Origin: Oscillospiraceae bacterium
Lineage (GTDB): Bacteria; Bacillota_A; Clostridia; Oscillospirales; Oscillospiraceae
Assembly: GCA_017459865.1 (NCBI GenBank)
Contig: JAFUCD010000008.1
Coordinates: 1-64,000, forward strand
Reading direction: 5' to 3'
DNA length: 64,000 bases
This document shows positions 1 to 7,934 of this stretch, piece after piece. The position numbers were made by a program, and so were the translations under genes. Below the pieces are notes generated by a model. That model saw nothing but the letters and a program-made list of their open reading frames with translations, was not told the origin of the DNA and did no database searches. The stretch's first letter is position 1, and the number at the start of each line of letters is the position of its first letter.

Positions 1-120
1 GCAAAGCGTGATCCCTCCTGGGCGACTACGCTGATGCCGCCGTATGCACCGCCGCAATGCAGAGCCGGGTCAAATTAATACCTATAGTTCAAGGAGCTCG
101 CTGCCGGCGGGCTCCTTTTT
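1..120 (+). terminator. Window-edge 3' end of an unseen transcript, ending in a terminator
   Basis: The first 90 bases belong to something that begins outside the window. Frame 1 is open up to a TAA at 76-78, so they could be the last 25 codons of a gene, but a non-coding RNA 3' end is equally possible. A compact hairpin (AAGGAGC at 91-97 pairing with GCTCCTT at 111-117) runs into five T residues at 116-120 and looks like an intrinsic terminator for that transcript. Confidence 0.5.
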
Positions 121-175
121 AGCGTGGTTTGACGCTTACGATGCGGGCGCTGCTTTCCTGATCGGAGGATCTGTT

Positions 176-757
176 ATGGATGATCGGCTCTTACGCACAG
201 TCAACTATATCACCGCGCTCTTTGCCGCGAATGCCGACGGGCACGACGCGGCGCACTCGCTGCGCGTGTACCGCAACGCCTGCGTCATCGCGGACGCCTG
301 CCCGGGCTGCGACCGCACGGTCGTCGCGCTCGCGGCGCTGCTGCATGACGCGGACGACCACAAGCTCTTCCATACCGAGAACAACGCCAACGCCCGCGCC
401 TTTCTGACGCGCGAGGGCGTGGACGCGGATACGATCGAGCGCGTCTGCGCCGTCATCAACGGCGTCTCGTTCAGCCAAAACCGGGGCCGCCGCCCCGAGA
501 CGCTCGAGGGACAGATCGTGCAGGACGCGGACCGGCTCGACGCCCTCGGCGCGGTCGGCGTCGCGCGAACGTTCGCCTTCGGCGGGTCGCACGGACGTCC
601 GCTGGAGGATTCCATCGAGCACTTTCATGAAAAGCTCCTGCTGCTGCGCGACGAGATGAACACGCCCGCCGGCAGGGCGATGGCGGACGAGCGCCACGCG
701 TTTTTAGAGCGCTTTCTGGAGCAATGGAACAGAGAAACCAACGAGGGTGAGCCATGA
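176..757 (+). CDS. HD-domain phosphohydrolase (YedJ-like)
   Basis: A 193-residue cytosolic protein of the HD superfamily. The metal ligands are visible: a conserved His near residue 27 (HDAAHS), the HD doublet at 57-58 (LLHDADDHK), and a downstream QDADRLDALGAVG motif typical of the YedJ/Pcp1-like subgroup, which hydrolyses phosphate esters of nucleotides or related small molecules; the substrate cannot be read from sequence. A start at 44 would give 44 more residues, but they run through the terminator at 91-120; ATG 176 has GGAGG at 164-168 with normal spacing, so that start is preferred. The gene converges on dinB with only 15 bases between stops, so the two ends probably share a terminator or read through. 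Confidence 0.8.
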   Translation: MDDRLLRTVNYITALFAANADGHDAAHSLRVYRNACVIADACPGCDRTVVALAALLHDADDHKLFHTENNANARAFLTREGVDADTIERVCAVINGVSFSQNRGRRPETLEGQIVQDADRLDALGAVGVARTFAFGGSHGRPLEDSIEHFHEKLLLLRDEMNTPAGRAMADERHAFLERFLEQWNRETNEGEP

Positions 758-772
758 TGGCCCACCCTCGTT

Positions 773-1996
773 TTATGCCTCCCGATAATGCTTTCGCATG
801 TATTCCGCCGTGCGGTGCATCGTCTCGCCGTGGTAGATCTGCTCCAGATGCCCGGCAAAGTCCAGCCCGTACCGGGCCTGCAGCGCGTCGAGCGCCTGCC
901 TGCGGTCGGCTTCCCGCGCGGCGGTCAGCTCCGGATCGATGTCCTCGAACGTGAGCTGCCGCCCGGCCTCCTCTGTGAGATTATAGATCCCAACGCCCAC
1001 GAGCCGCACGGGACGCCGCTCGACCTGATCCAGAAGCTGCACCGCCTCGCGCCAGATCGTCATCGCGTCGTCGCAGGCGAACACGAGCCGCGAGCGCGTG
1101 ATGCTCTTCATGTCGGCGTAGGTGAGCTTCAGACTCACGCCCTTGCCGTAGAGCCCGTAGCGCGCCGCGCGGTTTTCTACGCTCAGCGCGAGCAGGAGCA
1201 GCACGTCTTTCAGGAACGAGAAGCTCTTCACGTCCTCCTGAAACGTCAGCTCGCGCCCGATGCTCTTCGCGTCCTCGGGGCGATAGGGGACGACGCGCCG
1301 ATCGTCGATGCCCTGCGCCAGCTGCGTGATCCATTGTCCCTGCTTGCCGAGCAGGCGCACGACGTCCTCCGGACGCGTCCGGATGTCCCGCACGGTGCGG
1401 ATGCCGTTTGCGCGCAGCCGTTCGGCGGTCTTCGCGCCGACGGTGTACAGCACCTGCACGTCCCGGTCGATGATGAGCTCCACAAAGTCCTTCGCCGTCG
1501 GGATCTCGAAGTAGCCGTCCGGCTTTTTCTCCTCGCTCGCGGTCTTGGCGGCGGTCTTGGAATACGCCACGCCCACAGAGCAGGTGAGTCCGACCTCCGC
1601 ACGCGTGCGGCGCTTGATGGTATGGGCGATCTCACGCGCCCCGGCAAGGTCCCCCGCGCGCTCCGTCACGTCCAGATACGCCTCGTCCAGCGCGATCGTC
1701 TCCGCCGCGGCGGCGTAGGTGTTCCAGATCTCGTGCAGCTGCGCCGACACGGCCTTGTATTTTTCAAAGTTCGGGTGCATGTAGATGCCCCCGGGGCAAA
1801 GGCGGTAGGCCTCCTTGATGTTCATGCCCGAGTGCACTCCGAATTTGCGCGCCTCATAGCTGCAGGTCGCGACGACGCCGCGCTCCGTCGGCAGCGACCC
1901 GATGATCAGCGGCTTGCCGCGCAGCGACGGATCGTCCCGCACCTCCACCGAGGCATAGAACGCGTCCATATCCACATGGATGATGATCTGATCCAA
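773..1996 (-). CDS. dinB: DNA polymerase IV (Y-family translesion polymerase)
   Basis: A 407-residue Y-family polymerase that copies past DNA lesions and is error-prone. The palm catalytic carboxylates are present: Asp9 and Asp11 in HVDMDAFYASVE and Asp104/Glu105 in ALDEAYLD, where the usual SIDE box reads ALDE. The thumb helix-hairpin-helix region (TVGAKTAERLRANGIRTVRDI) and a little-finger domain follow; length is normal for DinB. The start is TTG at 1996, preceded by AAGGG at a usual distance; the next in-frame ATG is inside the active-site motif and cannot be the start. The C-terminus has no obvious beta-clamp peptide of the QLxLF type beyond RQLTFEDI near residue 350. It stands alone; no SOS box was recognised upstream. 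Confidence 0.93.
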   Translation of the reverse strand: MDQIIIHVDMDAFYASVEVRDDPSLRGKPLIIGSLPTERGVVATCSYEARKFGVHSGMNIKEAYRLCPGGIYMHPNFEKYKAVSAQLHEIWNTYAAAAETIALDEAYLDVTERAGDLAGAREIAHTIKRRTRAEVGLTCSVGVAYSKTAAKTASEEKKPDGYFEIPTAKDFVELIIDRDVQVLYTVGAKTAERLRANGIRTVRDIRTRPEDVVRLLGKQGQWITQLAQGIDDRRVVPYRPEDAKSIGRELTFQEDVKSFSFLKDVLLLLALSVENRAARYGLYGKGVSLKLTYADMKSITRSRLVFACDDAMTIWREAVQLLDQVERRPVRLVGVGIYNLTEEAGRQLTFEDIDPELTAAREADRRQALDALQARYGLDFAGHLEQIYHGETMHRTAEYMRKHYREA

Positions 1997-2010
1997 GCCT
2001 GTTCGCCCTT

Positions 2011-2121
2011 CTTACTGATAATATTGCGCTATGGAATACTGAAACCCGCTGAATGATACGCAGTCGTCGCTGATCCACTCCGGCTCCGTCGCGATGCCCC
2101 AATCGCCCTCATAGATCCGGG
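2011..2121 (-). pseudogene. Possible coding remnant upstream of dinB
   Basis: On the minus strand a frame reads RIYEGDWGIATEPEWISDD and continues to IAQYYQ before a TAA at 2013-2011. The amino-acid make-up (acidic, aromatic, no low-complexity bias) looks like a real protein C-terminus, but the frame is closed by TGA just upstream near 2125 and has no ATG, GTG or TTG. It ends 15 bases before the dinB start. It may be the tail of a decayed gene; chance is not excluded over such a short length. Confidence 0.3.
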
Positions 2122-2319
2122 TTCAGGTTTATGATATCAGAAATCGCGCCTGTGCGCAACTTTCTCTGCATGAACTATGTCTGATCCACTCCGCTGGGGG
2201 ACAGACCCTGTGAGACAAATGCGTAGGGGCGGATACCATCCGCCCGCCATTTCCGATCCGTCGCGAAGTGACGCCGCAATTCTTTATTCTTCACTTTTCA
2301 CTTCCTTGCTTGTCCTTCC
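2122..2319. other. Intergenic stretch with one GTAGGGG-type repeat and pyrimidine-rich DNA
   Basis: Between the dinB remnant and the next promoter no convincing gene was found. The stretch holds one copy of the dispersed palindromic repeat (2223-2246) and then a pyrimidine-rich run around 2280-2320 on the + strand. Confidence 0.5.
2223..2246. repeat. Dispersed palindromic repeat, copy 1
   Basis: GTAGGGGCGG followed by ATACC and ATCCGCCCG: a 7-bp GC stem around a short AT centre. One of about eight related copies in the window (see 7799, 7863, 11263, 53222, 53277, 60001, 60221, 61401). All lie between genes. Confidence 0.75.
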
Positions 2320-2348
2320 TTGCATCCCGCGGCTCTTTATGCTAAAAT
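2320..2348 (+). promoter_or_regulatory. Sigma-A promoter of the PPDK-N/zinc-ribbon operon
   Basis: TTGCAT (2320-2325), 17-base spacer, TAAAAT (2343-2348), about 40 bases before the start at 2388. Confidence 0.6.
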
Positions 2349-2387
2349 AATTTTATTCATATCGATCTATCAAGGGAGGGCCACTCC

Positions 2388-4970
2388 ATGAACGATCCCA
2401 TCATCAGCACCGGACTCGAGGGTCTGGACAATGCCATCGGCGCGCTCCATCCGGGCGAGAACGTCGTCTGGCAGATCAAGAGCGTCGCGGACTACATGTA
2501 TGTGGCGAACCAGTTCGTCATGCAGGTCGCGCGCACGGGCAGACGCATCGTCTATTTCCGCTTTGGCGAGCATGACCTCGTCATGGACGCGGAAGCCATG
2601 GCGGCGGGCGGCGCGAACGCGAAGATGTATGAGCTCGACCCGCACATCGGCTTTGAGAGCTTCACCGTGCTCGTGCACAAGATCATCGAGCAGGAAGGTG
2701 AGGGCGTCTTTTATATCTTCGACTGCCTCACAGAGCTGCAGAAGTTCTGGTTTTCCGATCTCATGGTGTCGAACTTCTATCTGCTCACGAACCCGTACCT
2801 GAATGAGATGGACGCCATCGGCTATTTCCCGCTCATGTTCGCCAAACATACCTATGAGACGATCTCCCGCATCCGCCATGCCGCGCCCGTGCTGCTCAAT
2901 GTCTGCACGGAGGCGGGCGCGATGTACATCCAGGCCGTCAGCGTCAAATCCCGCACGCTGCCCGGCATGTATTTCCCGGTCTGCTTCCGGAACGGCGCGT
3001 GGAGCACCGTCACCTCGAGCGTCGACAACATCGACCTCTTCCGCCACTTCGTGCAGGTCGGCGAGCAGCGCGACAGCTGGGACCGCATGGTCGAGGATCT
3101 CTCCGCCGGACGCTACAGCGATACCGAGGTGGACAACATCCGCCAGTGCCTGCTCGGCATCGAGCCGCAGCGTCTGGAGCTCTGCCGGCAGTATTTCGGC
3201 GTGCAGGACCTGCTGAACATCATGCACCGCGAGATCGGCACGGGCTGCATCGGCGGCAAGGCGGCGGGCATGCTGCTCGCGCGCAACGTCCTGCGCGACA
3301 CCGACCCCGAATTCTTTGCGCAGCGCATCGAGCCGCATGATTCGTTCTATATCGGCGCGGACGTCTTTTATACCTACTTCGTCGACAACGGCTGCTGGCA
3401 GCTGCGCAAGCAGATGCAGGACTCCAAGCAGAGTCAGAAGGCCGGCGATTATATGGAGTTCGCCCCCAAGATCCAGGAGCGGCTGCTGAACGGCAGATTC
3501 GACCGCCGCACGCGCGAGCAGTTTTTGTCCATGCTGGAGTATTTCGGCCAGTCGCCGATCATCGTGCGCTCGTCCTCGATCCTCGAGGACGGCTTCGGCA
3601 ACGCCTTTGCCGGCAAGTATGAGAGCGTCTTCTGCGCCAACCAGGGCACGCTGGACGAGCGCTATCAGGCGTTTGAGGACGCCGTGAAGTACGTCTACGG
3701 CAGCATGATGAACTACGACGCGATCCAGTACCGCGCCGAGCGCAACCTCTTAGAGCGCGATGAGCAGATGGCGCTGCTCGTCATGCGCGTCTCCGGCGAC
3801 TGCCACGGGGATTATTACTACCCGCACCTCGGCGGCGTCGGACATTCCAAGAACCTCTACATCAACCGCGCCAATGTCGGCGCGGAGAACAAGGGCATGC
3901 TGCGGCTCGTCTTCGGCATGGGCACCCGCGCCGTCGACCGCGAGGCGGACGACTATGCCCGCCTGATCACGCTGGACAACCCCCGCGCGCCGCTGATGTG
4001 CAACTACGGCGACGAATATAAATTCTCGCAGCACAGCGTCGACGTCATCGACCTGAAAAACGACAAATTCACCACCATCCCCGCGACGCAGATCCAGCGC
4101 CGCGACGTCAAGGCGGACATGTCGTTCTTCACCGAGGCGGATCTGGCGACGATCCAGCGCTTCCGCGAGATCGGCATCCGCGAGACGCCGCCGGAGCTCT
4201 ATTCGTTCAAAAAGCTGCTCTGGCAGACGGACTTCGCCAAGGACATGACGCGGATCCTCTCGATCCTGCAGGAGCGGTATGATTATCCCGTGGACATCGA
4301 ATATGCCTGCAACTTCCGCCCGGGATCGGATGCGGACTACCGCATCAACCTCCTGCAGTGCCGCCCGCTGCAGACCAAGGGCGTCGGCAGCGCGATGCGC
4401 GCGCCGGAGCTGAAAACGCTCCTGTACCGCGTCAACGGCAACTTCATGGGCGGCAACATGTGCCAGCCGGTGGAGTGGATCGTGCGTCTGCGCGCGCGGG
4501 AGTATCTCGATCTCACGCCGCAGCAGAAGTACCAGACCGCCCGCACCGTCGGCACGCTCAACACGCTCCTGAAGGGCAAGAACGCCGTCCTCCTTGGCCC
4601 CGGCCGCTGGGGCACCAGCACGATCAGCCTCGGCGTGCCGGTCGTGTTCATGGAGATCTGCCACTTCATCTCGGTCTCCGAGGTGAGCTACAACGAGCGC
4701 GGACTCGTCCCGGAGCTCAGCTACGGCAGCCACTTCTTCCAGGATCTCGTCGAGGCGGGCACGTTCTACACCGCGCTCCACCAGGACGAGGACGACTGCG
4801 AATATCATGACGAGGCGCTCAGGGAGCTGCGCGAATGCTTCCTCGAGCTCGTCCCCGAGGCGAAGGGTACCCCGATCGAGAACGTGATCGAGGTCTTCGA
4901 CGCGCGCGGCCGCGGCGCGATGCTCTATGCCGAGGTCGAGAGCCAGAACTGCTTCCTTGGATGGAACTGA
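2388..4970 (+). CDS. PEP synthase/PPDK N-terminal-domain protein with KaiC-like N-terminus
   Basis: An 860-residue cytosolic protein with two parts. Residues about 1-240 resemble a KaiC/RecA-like fold in outline (STGLEGLDNAIG at the start) but the place of the Walker A loop reads HPGENVVWQI, so ATP binding there is doubtful. From about residue 280 (GTGCIGGKAAGMLLARN) it matches the ATP-grasp nucleotide-binding domain of pyruvate phosphate dikinase and PEP synthase, including the IIVRSSSILEDGFGNAFAGKY block near residues 388-408. The phosphohistidine swivel domain and the PEP/pyruvate TIM barrel are absent, so it is not a complete dikinase. A likely role is ATP-dependent phosphotransfer to an unknown acceptor or regulation. 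Start ATG 2388 follows GGAGGG. It is directly upstream of and probably co-transcribed with the zinc-ribbon protein. Confidence 0.75.
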   Translation: MNDPIISTGLEGLDNAIGALHPGENVVWQIKSVADYMYVANQFVMQVARTGRRIVYFRFGEHDLVMDAEAMAAGGANAKMYELDPHIGFESFTVLVHKIIEQEGEGVFYIFDCLTELQKFWFSDLMVSNFYLLTNPYLNEMDAIGYFPLMFAKHTYETISRIRHAAPVLLNVCTEAGAMYIQAVSVKSRTLPGMYFPVCFRNGAWSTVTSSVDNIDLFRHFVQVGEQRDSWDRMVEDLSAGRYSDTEVDNIRQCLLGIEPQRLELCRQYFGVQDLLNIMHREIGTGCIGGKAAGMLLARNVLRDTDPEFFAQRIEPHDSFYIGADVFYTYFVDNGCWQLRKQMQDSKQSQKAGDYMEFAPKIQERLLNGRFDRRTREQFLSMLEYFGQSPIIVRSSSILEDGFGNAFAGKYESVFCANQGTLDERYQAFEDAVKYVYGSMMNYDAIQYRAERNLLERDEQMALLVMRVSGDCHGDYYYPHLGGVGHSKNLYINRANVGAENKGMLRLVFGMGTRAVDREADDYARLITLDNPRAPLMCNYGDEYKFSQHSVDVIDLKNDKFTTIPATQIQRRDVKADMSFFTEADLATIQRFREIGIRETPPELYSFKKLLWQTDFAKDMTRILSILQERYDYPVDIEYACNFRPGSDADYRINLLQCRPLQTKGVGSAMRAPELKTLLYRVNGNFMGGNMCQPVEWIVRLRAREYLDLTPQQKYQTARTVGTLNTLLKGKNAVLLGPGRWGTSTISLGVPVVFMEICHFISVSEVSYNERGLVPELSYGSHFFQDLVEAGTFYTALHQDEDDCEYHDEALRELRECFLELVPEAKGTPIENVIEVFDARGRGAMLYAEVESQNCFLGWN

Positions 4971-4987
4971 TACAGGAGGAGAAAACG

Positions 4988-6013
4988 ATGCAATGTGCGA
5001 ACTGCGGCGCGGAGGTGCGCGAGGGCGCGCCGTTCTGCGCGGAATGCGGCAGACCGGTGCAGCCTGTCAAAAAGACCAAACGCCCCGCGCCCGTGAAGGC
5101 GGAGAAGCCGCCGAAGAAGGGCAAGGAGCCGACGCCGGAGCGCGCGGCGATCCCCGAGCCGGTCGACGACGCGCCCAAGGGAAAAAAGCCGAAGAAGAAA
5201 AAGAAGAAATGGGGCTGGGTGCTCGCGCTCGTGATCATCGCGGCGCTGCTGATCGGCGCGGTCTACGCGTGGTTTGCGCTCCCGGCGTTTCAGATGATGC
5301 GCGCGCTCGGCAGAGGCACCGCCGAGAGTTACACCGAGGCGGCGGAGCTCTATTCCGCGTCCGTCGAGGGCAGCTTCCTGGAAACCAAGCTCGCGGAGAA
5401 GACCTGCCTGGACCGCCTCGACGCGCCCGCCGAGGATTATTTGGCCGATGAGCTTTCGTATGAGGTCGCGTCGGACTTCTATGCCGCGCTCACCGCGGGC
5501 GATTCCTCCAATAAGCTCAGCGCCAGAGCCGCGGAGCTCGCCGAGATGGTGGAGGAAAAGCACACCGCCGAGATGGATCTTGCCAAGGGCGACGAGGCGT
5601 TCGCCAGCGGCGACTATGCCCTCGCGATAGAGCTCTATGGGCAGATCGCCGAGGACTCCCCGGCGTATCAGCAGGCGCAGGAGCGCATCGCCGAAAGCCG
5701 CAGCAAGTATGTCGACTCCGTGATGGACGAGATCGACGCGCTCGTCGAGGACGGCAAATATGCCGACGCCCTGCACGCGCTGGATGCCGCGAGCGCGATC
5801 CTGCCGGACGACGAGACGTTCACGGAGCGCAGAGACGCCTTCTATGAGGAATTCGAAACCGTCATGCGCGAAAAGGCCGAGGCGGAAGAGGAGGCCGAAA
5901 AGGAGGCCGAGGAGCAGGCGAAAAAGGACGCCAAAAAGACCGACGCCGGCGCTGAAAAAACGACCGGTGATACCGCGAAGCCGAAGACCGAGACTACCGA
6001 GGTCATCGATTAA
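4988..6013 (+). CDS. Zinc-ribbon membrane protein with TPR-like C-terminal region
   Basis: A 341-residue protein beginning with a zinc ribbon (Cys3, Cys6, Cys17, Cys20), then a Lys/Pro-rich linker, one transmembrane segment (WGWVLALVIIAALLIGAVYA, about residues 77-97), and an extracytoplasmic helical region with TPR-like spacing (for example GDEAFASGDYALAIELYGQI and DGKYADALHALDAAS). The C-terminus is a charged Glu/Lys coiled coil ending in a Thr-rich tail. Start ATG 4988 has AGGAGG at 4975-4980. It lies 17 bases after the PPDK-N protein, so the two are likely one operon; the zinc ribbon faces the cytosol and could contact that partner. Function is otherwise unknown. Confidence 0.75.
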   Translation: MQCANCGAEVREGAPFCAECGRPVQPVKKTKRPAPVKAEKPPKKGKEPTPERAAIPEPVDDAPKGKKPKKKKKKWGWVLALVIIAALLIGAVYAWFALPAFQMMRALGRGTAESYTEAAELYSASVEGSFLETKLAEKTCLDRLDAPAEDYLADELSYEVASDFYAALTAGDSSNKLSARAAELAEMVEEKHTAEMDLAKGDEAFASGDYALAIELYGQIAEDSPAYQQAQERIAESRSKYVDSVMDEIDALVEDGKYADALHALDAASAILPDDETFTERRDAFYEEFETVMREKAEAEEEAEKEAEEQAKKDAKKTDAGAEKTTGDTAKPKTETTEVID

Positions 6014-6029
6014 ACAGAATGCAGCATAA

Positions 6030-6078
6030 AACCGCGCTGACCAGCGTCAAAGCTGGACAGCGCGGTTGCAGTATTTTG
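6030..6078. terminator. Bidirectional terminator between the zinc-ribbon gene and the MFS gene
   Basis: AACCGCGCTG (6030-6039) pairs with CAGCGCGGTT (6058-6067) and an inner CCAGC/GCTGG stem extends it. On the minus strand the stem is followed by TTTTATG; on the plus strand by a weaker T-rich run. Confidence 0.75.
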
Positions 6079-6087
6079 TGTTTGGTG

Positions 6088-7335
6088 TCAGGTGTTTTTC
6101 ACCGTCGTCTTTTCCACGATCGCTACGACGATCGCCAGCACCGCGACCACCGCGAGCGCGGCAAGCCATATGTTCTGGTTCGGCAGAAAGCTCGTCGTGC
6201 CGTCGTCGTTTACGAGCAGCTCCGCGTTTTTCAGCACCGCCGCGCCGATCGCGGGACCGATCAGCCCCGGCACGAACACCTGTCCGAGGATGCGCACGCC
6301 CTGGAACTGCCCGGAGCGGTTTTCCGGGATCAGCTCGCGGATCTGCGCGCCGAAGACGCTCATGCCCGTGAGATATCCCGCCATCATCAGCAGCGAGCCG
6401 AGGAACACCGGCGCAGTCGTGCGCAGGAAATACAGCAGCACATACCCCGCCGCGAGCATTGCCATCACCGGCACGATGCTGCGCCGATAGCCGAGCCTGT
6501 CATACACGCGCCCATAGAGCACCGTCACGACCGCCGCCAGCACGATCGCCGGCGCGAGGATCAGCACATAGTTCGCCATGCCGAGCGTCTTTTCATAGTA
6601 GATGATCAGGTACGGCATGAAGATCTGGATCGAGATGCCGAACACCGCGAACGCGAGCAGCACCGCGTACAGACGCTTGTTGCGCTTCGCCGTCGAGGGG
6701 CGGAAGCTGTAGATCAGCGTCTGCCAGAACGGCGCCTCGCTCTTTTTCAGCCCCGGCGCTTCCTCGATCAGGAAAAAGCCCAGCACGCCGATCACCGCCG
6801 TCGCCGCGCCGATGATGTAATAGATCGTCACCCACGCGCTGTGCTGATCGAGATCGAAGCCCATGAAGCCGCCGAACACGATCAGGATCGAAACGAGCGG
6901 CATCATTGAGTTCACGCCCTCGATGCGCCCGCGGTTGGAGCTGTCGCCCCGGTCGGTGAGCCACGCGTTGTAGGCAGCGTCGTTCGCCGTCGAGCCGAAG
7001 AACGTCATCACGCAGTCCATCACGATCGTGAGCAGGATGCTCTTGACGTACGCGAACACGATGATCGTGACGCCCCAGATCAGATAGCCAACGCTCATGA
7101 ACGCCTTGCGCCGCCCCACCTTGTCCGAGACCGCGCCCATGATCACGGTCGTCACCGCCGCGACCACCGCCGAGGCCATCACCATCGCGGAGATGTCGGA
7201 TGCCGAGGCGTGGAACATCTTGTAGATGAAGACGTTGAAATACATGTTCTCGACGACCCATGCCACCTGACCCATCAGACCGAAGATCAGCAGCGCCGCC
7301 CAGAACCGTTTGTCGAGCTGCTTTTGCATTGCCAT
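6088..7335 (-). CDS. Major facilitator superfamily transporter
   Basis: A 415-residue polytopic membrane protein with about twelve hydrophobic segments in two halves. The MFS loop 2-3 motif is present (GAVSDKVGRRKAF). The N-terminal MYFNVFIYKMFHASASDISAM segment resembles Clostridia sugar/cation-type or unknown-solute MFS permeases; the substrate cannot be assigned. The start may be ATG 7335 or the ATG two codons later at 7329; a GGGGGC run sits a little closer to ideal for the second. The gene follows the cupin gene on the same strand after 50 bases, which contain a GC-rich hairpin (AGCGGC/GCCGCT), so transcription from the cupin promoter may be partly attenuated here. Confidence 0.85.
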   Translation of the reverse strand: MAMQKQLDKRFWAALLIFGLMGQVAWVVENMYFNVFIYKMFHASASDISAMVMASAVVAAVTTVIMGAVSDKVGRRKAFMSVGYLIWGVTIIVFAYVKSILLTIVMDCVMTFFGSTANDAAYNAWLTDRGDSSNRGRIEGVNSMMPLVSILIVFGGFMGFDLDQHSAWVTIYYIIGAATAVIGVLGFFLIEEAPGLKKSEAPFWQTLIYSFRPSTAKRNKRLYAVLLAFAVFGISIQIFMPYLIIYYEKTLGMANYVLILAPAIVLAAVVTVLYGRVYDRLGYRRSIVPVMAMLAAGYVLLYFLRTTAPVFLGSLLMMAGYLTGMSVFGAQIRELIPENRSGQFQGVRILGQVFVPGLIGPAIGAAVLKNAELLVNDDGTTSFLPNQNIWLAALAVVAVLAIVVAIVEKTTVKNT

Positions 7336-7384
7336 GCCCCCATGAAGGCGACAGCGGCCCCGCTCCGGAGCCGCTGAAACGCGC

Positions 7385-7738
7385 TTAGTCTGTGAAAAGT
7401 ACGATCGCGAGATACACCAGCGGATCGGCGCTCTCGTTCACCATGTAATGCTCCTCGCCGTCGTCCACGAACAGCACGTCGCCGGACTCCACGTCCACGA
7501 GCTCGCCGTCGAGCAGGTATTTGCCCGTGCCGGAGAGGATCAGAAAGACCTCGCAGTCGCCCTCGTGCCGGTGTCTGCCGATCTCGCAGCCCTGCTCCAG
7601 CGTCATCACCGAGCAGACGCGCCCCTTGCCGTACATCTCGTCCGCGCCGAGAATGTCAAATTTTCGAACAGCGCCCGCGCCGCCCTTGAAGTTTTCGAGC
7701 ATCGTCGGCTCACTCGGCAGTTTTCTTTTGAATGCCAT
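7385..7738 (-). CDS. Small cupin-domain protein
   Basis: A 117-residue single-domain cupin. The metal-binding motif 1 is visible (GCEIGRHRHEGDCEVFLILSG, with His, His, Glu) and motif 2 follows (GDVLFVDDGEEHYMV). Such stand-alone cupins often bind small ligands or act as isomerases/epimerases; the exact reaction is not readable. Start ATG 7738 is set by GGGAGGAG at 8 bases; longer frames upstream run through the promoter and are not used. It is the first gene of a probable two-gene unit with the MFS transporter, suggesting both deal with the same solute. Confidence 0.8.
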   Translation of the reverse strand: MAFKRKLPSEPTMLENFKGGAGAVRKFDILGADEMYGKGRVCSVMTLEQGCEIGRHRHEGDCEVFLILSGTGKYLLDGELVDVESGDVLFVDDGEEHYMVNESADPLVYLAIVLFTD

Positions 7739-7769
7739 GCGGATCTCCTCCCAATTTGTTGTTAGGGAA

Positions 7770-7798
7770 AGTGTAGCATGAAACGCCGCAAAACGCAA
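7770..7798 (-). promoter_or_regulatory. Promoter of the cupin-MFS unit
   Basis: On the minus strand TTGCGT (7798-7793), 17-base spacer, TACACT (7775-7770) with TG before the -10 box. Confidence 0.6.
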
Positions 7799-7824
7799 GT
7801 AGGGCGCGATGCCCACATCGCGCC
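7799..7824. repeat. Dispersed palindromic repeat, variant copy (GTAGGGCGCGATG type)
   Basis: GTAGGGCGCGATG followed by CCCACATCGCGCCG. The stem is GGCGCGATG/CATCGCGCC, so the stem letters differ from the main family although the GTAGGG start is kept. Confidence 0.6.
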
Positions 7825-7862
7825 GCTGCTTAGCAATTTCCACATCGCATAAATCCGTTTTT

Positions 7863-7925
7863 GTAGGGGCTGATGCCATCCGCCCGCGCGGCAGGTGTTT
7901 GGATCCGTACCGCACGCGGGCGAAT
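7863..7925. repeat. Dispersed palindromic repeat, long form, copy 2
   Basis: GTAGGGGCTGATG then CCATCCGCCCG, followed by a tail with GCGCGG, GGATC, CCGTACC and CGGGCGAAT. The same order of tail motifs follows the copy at 11263, so a longer form of about 60 bases exists. Confidence 0.65.
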
Positions 7926-7934
7926 GGAAACTTC

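Noticed and set aside
1..90. 6S RNA, SRP RNA or RNase P RNA 3' end at the window edge
   Set aside because: No diagnostic core motif was found in the 90 visible bases; a coding tail fits about as well.
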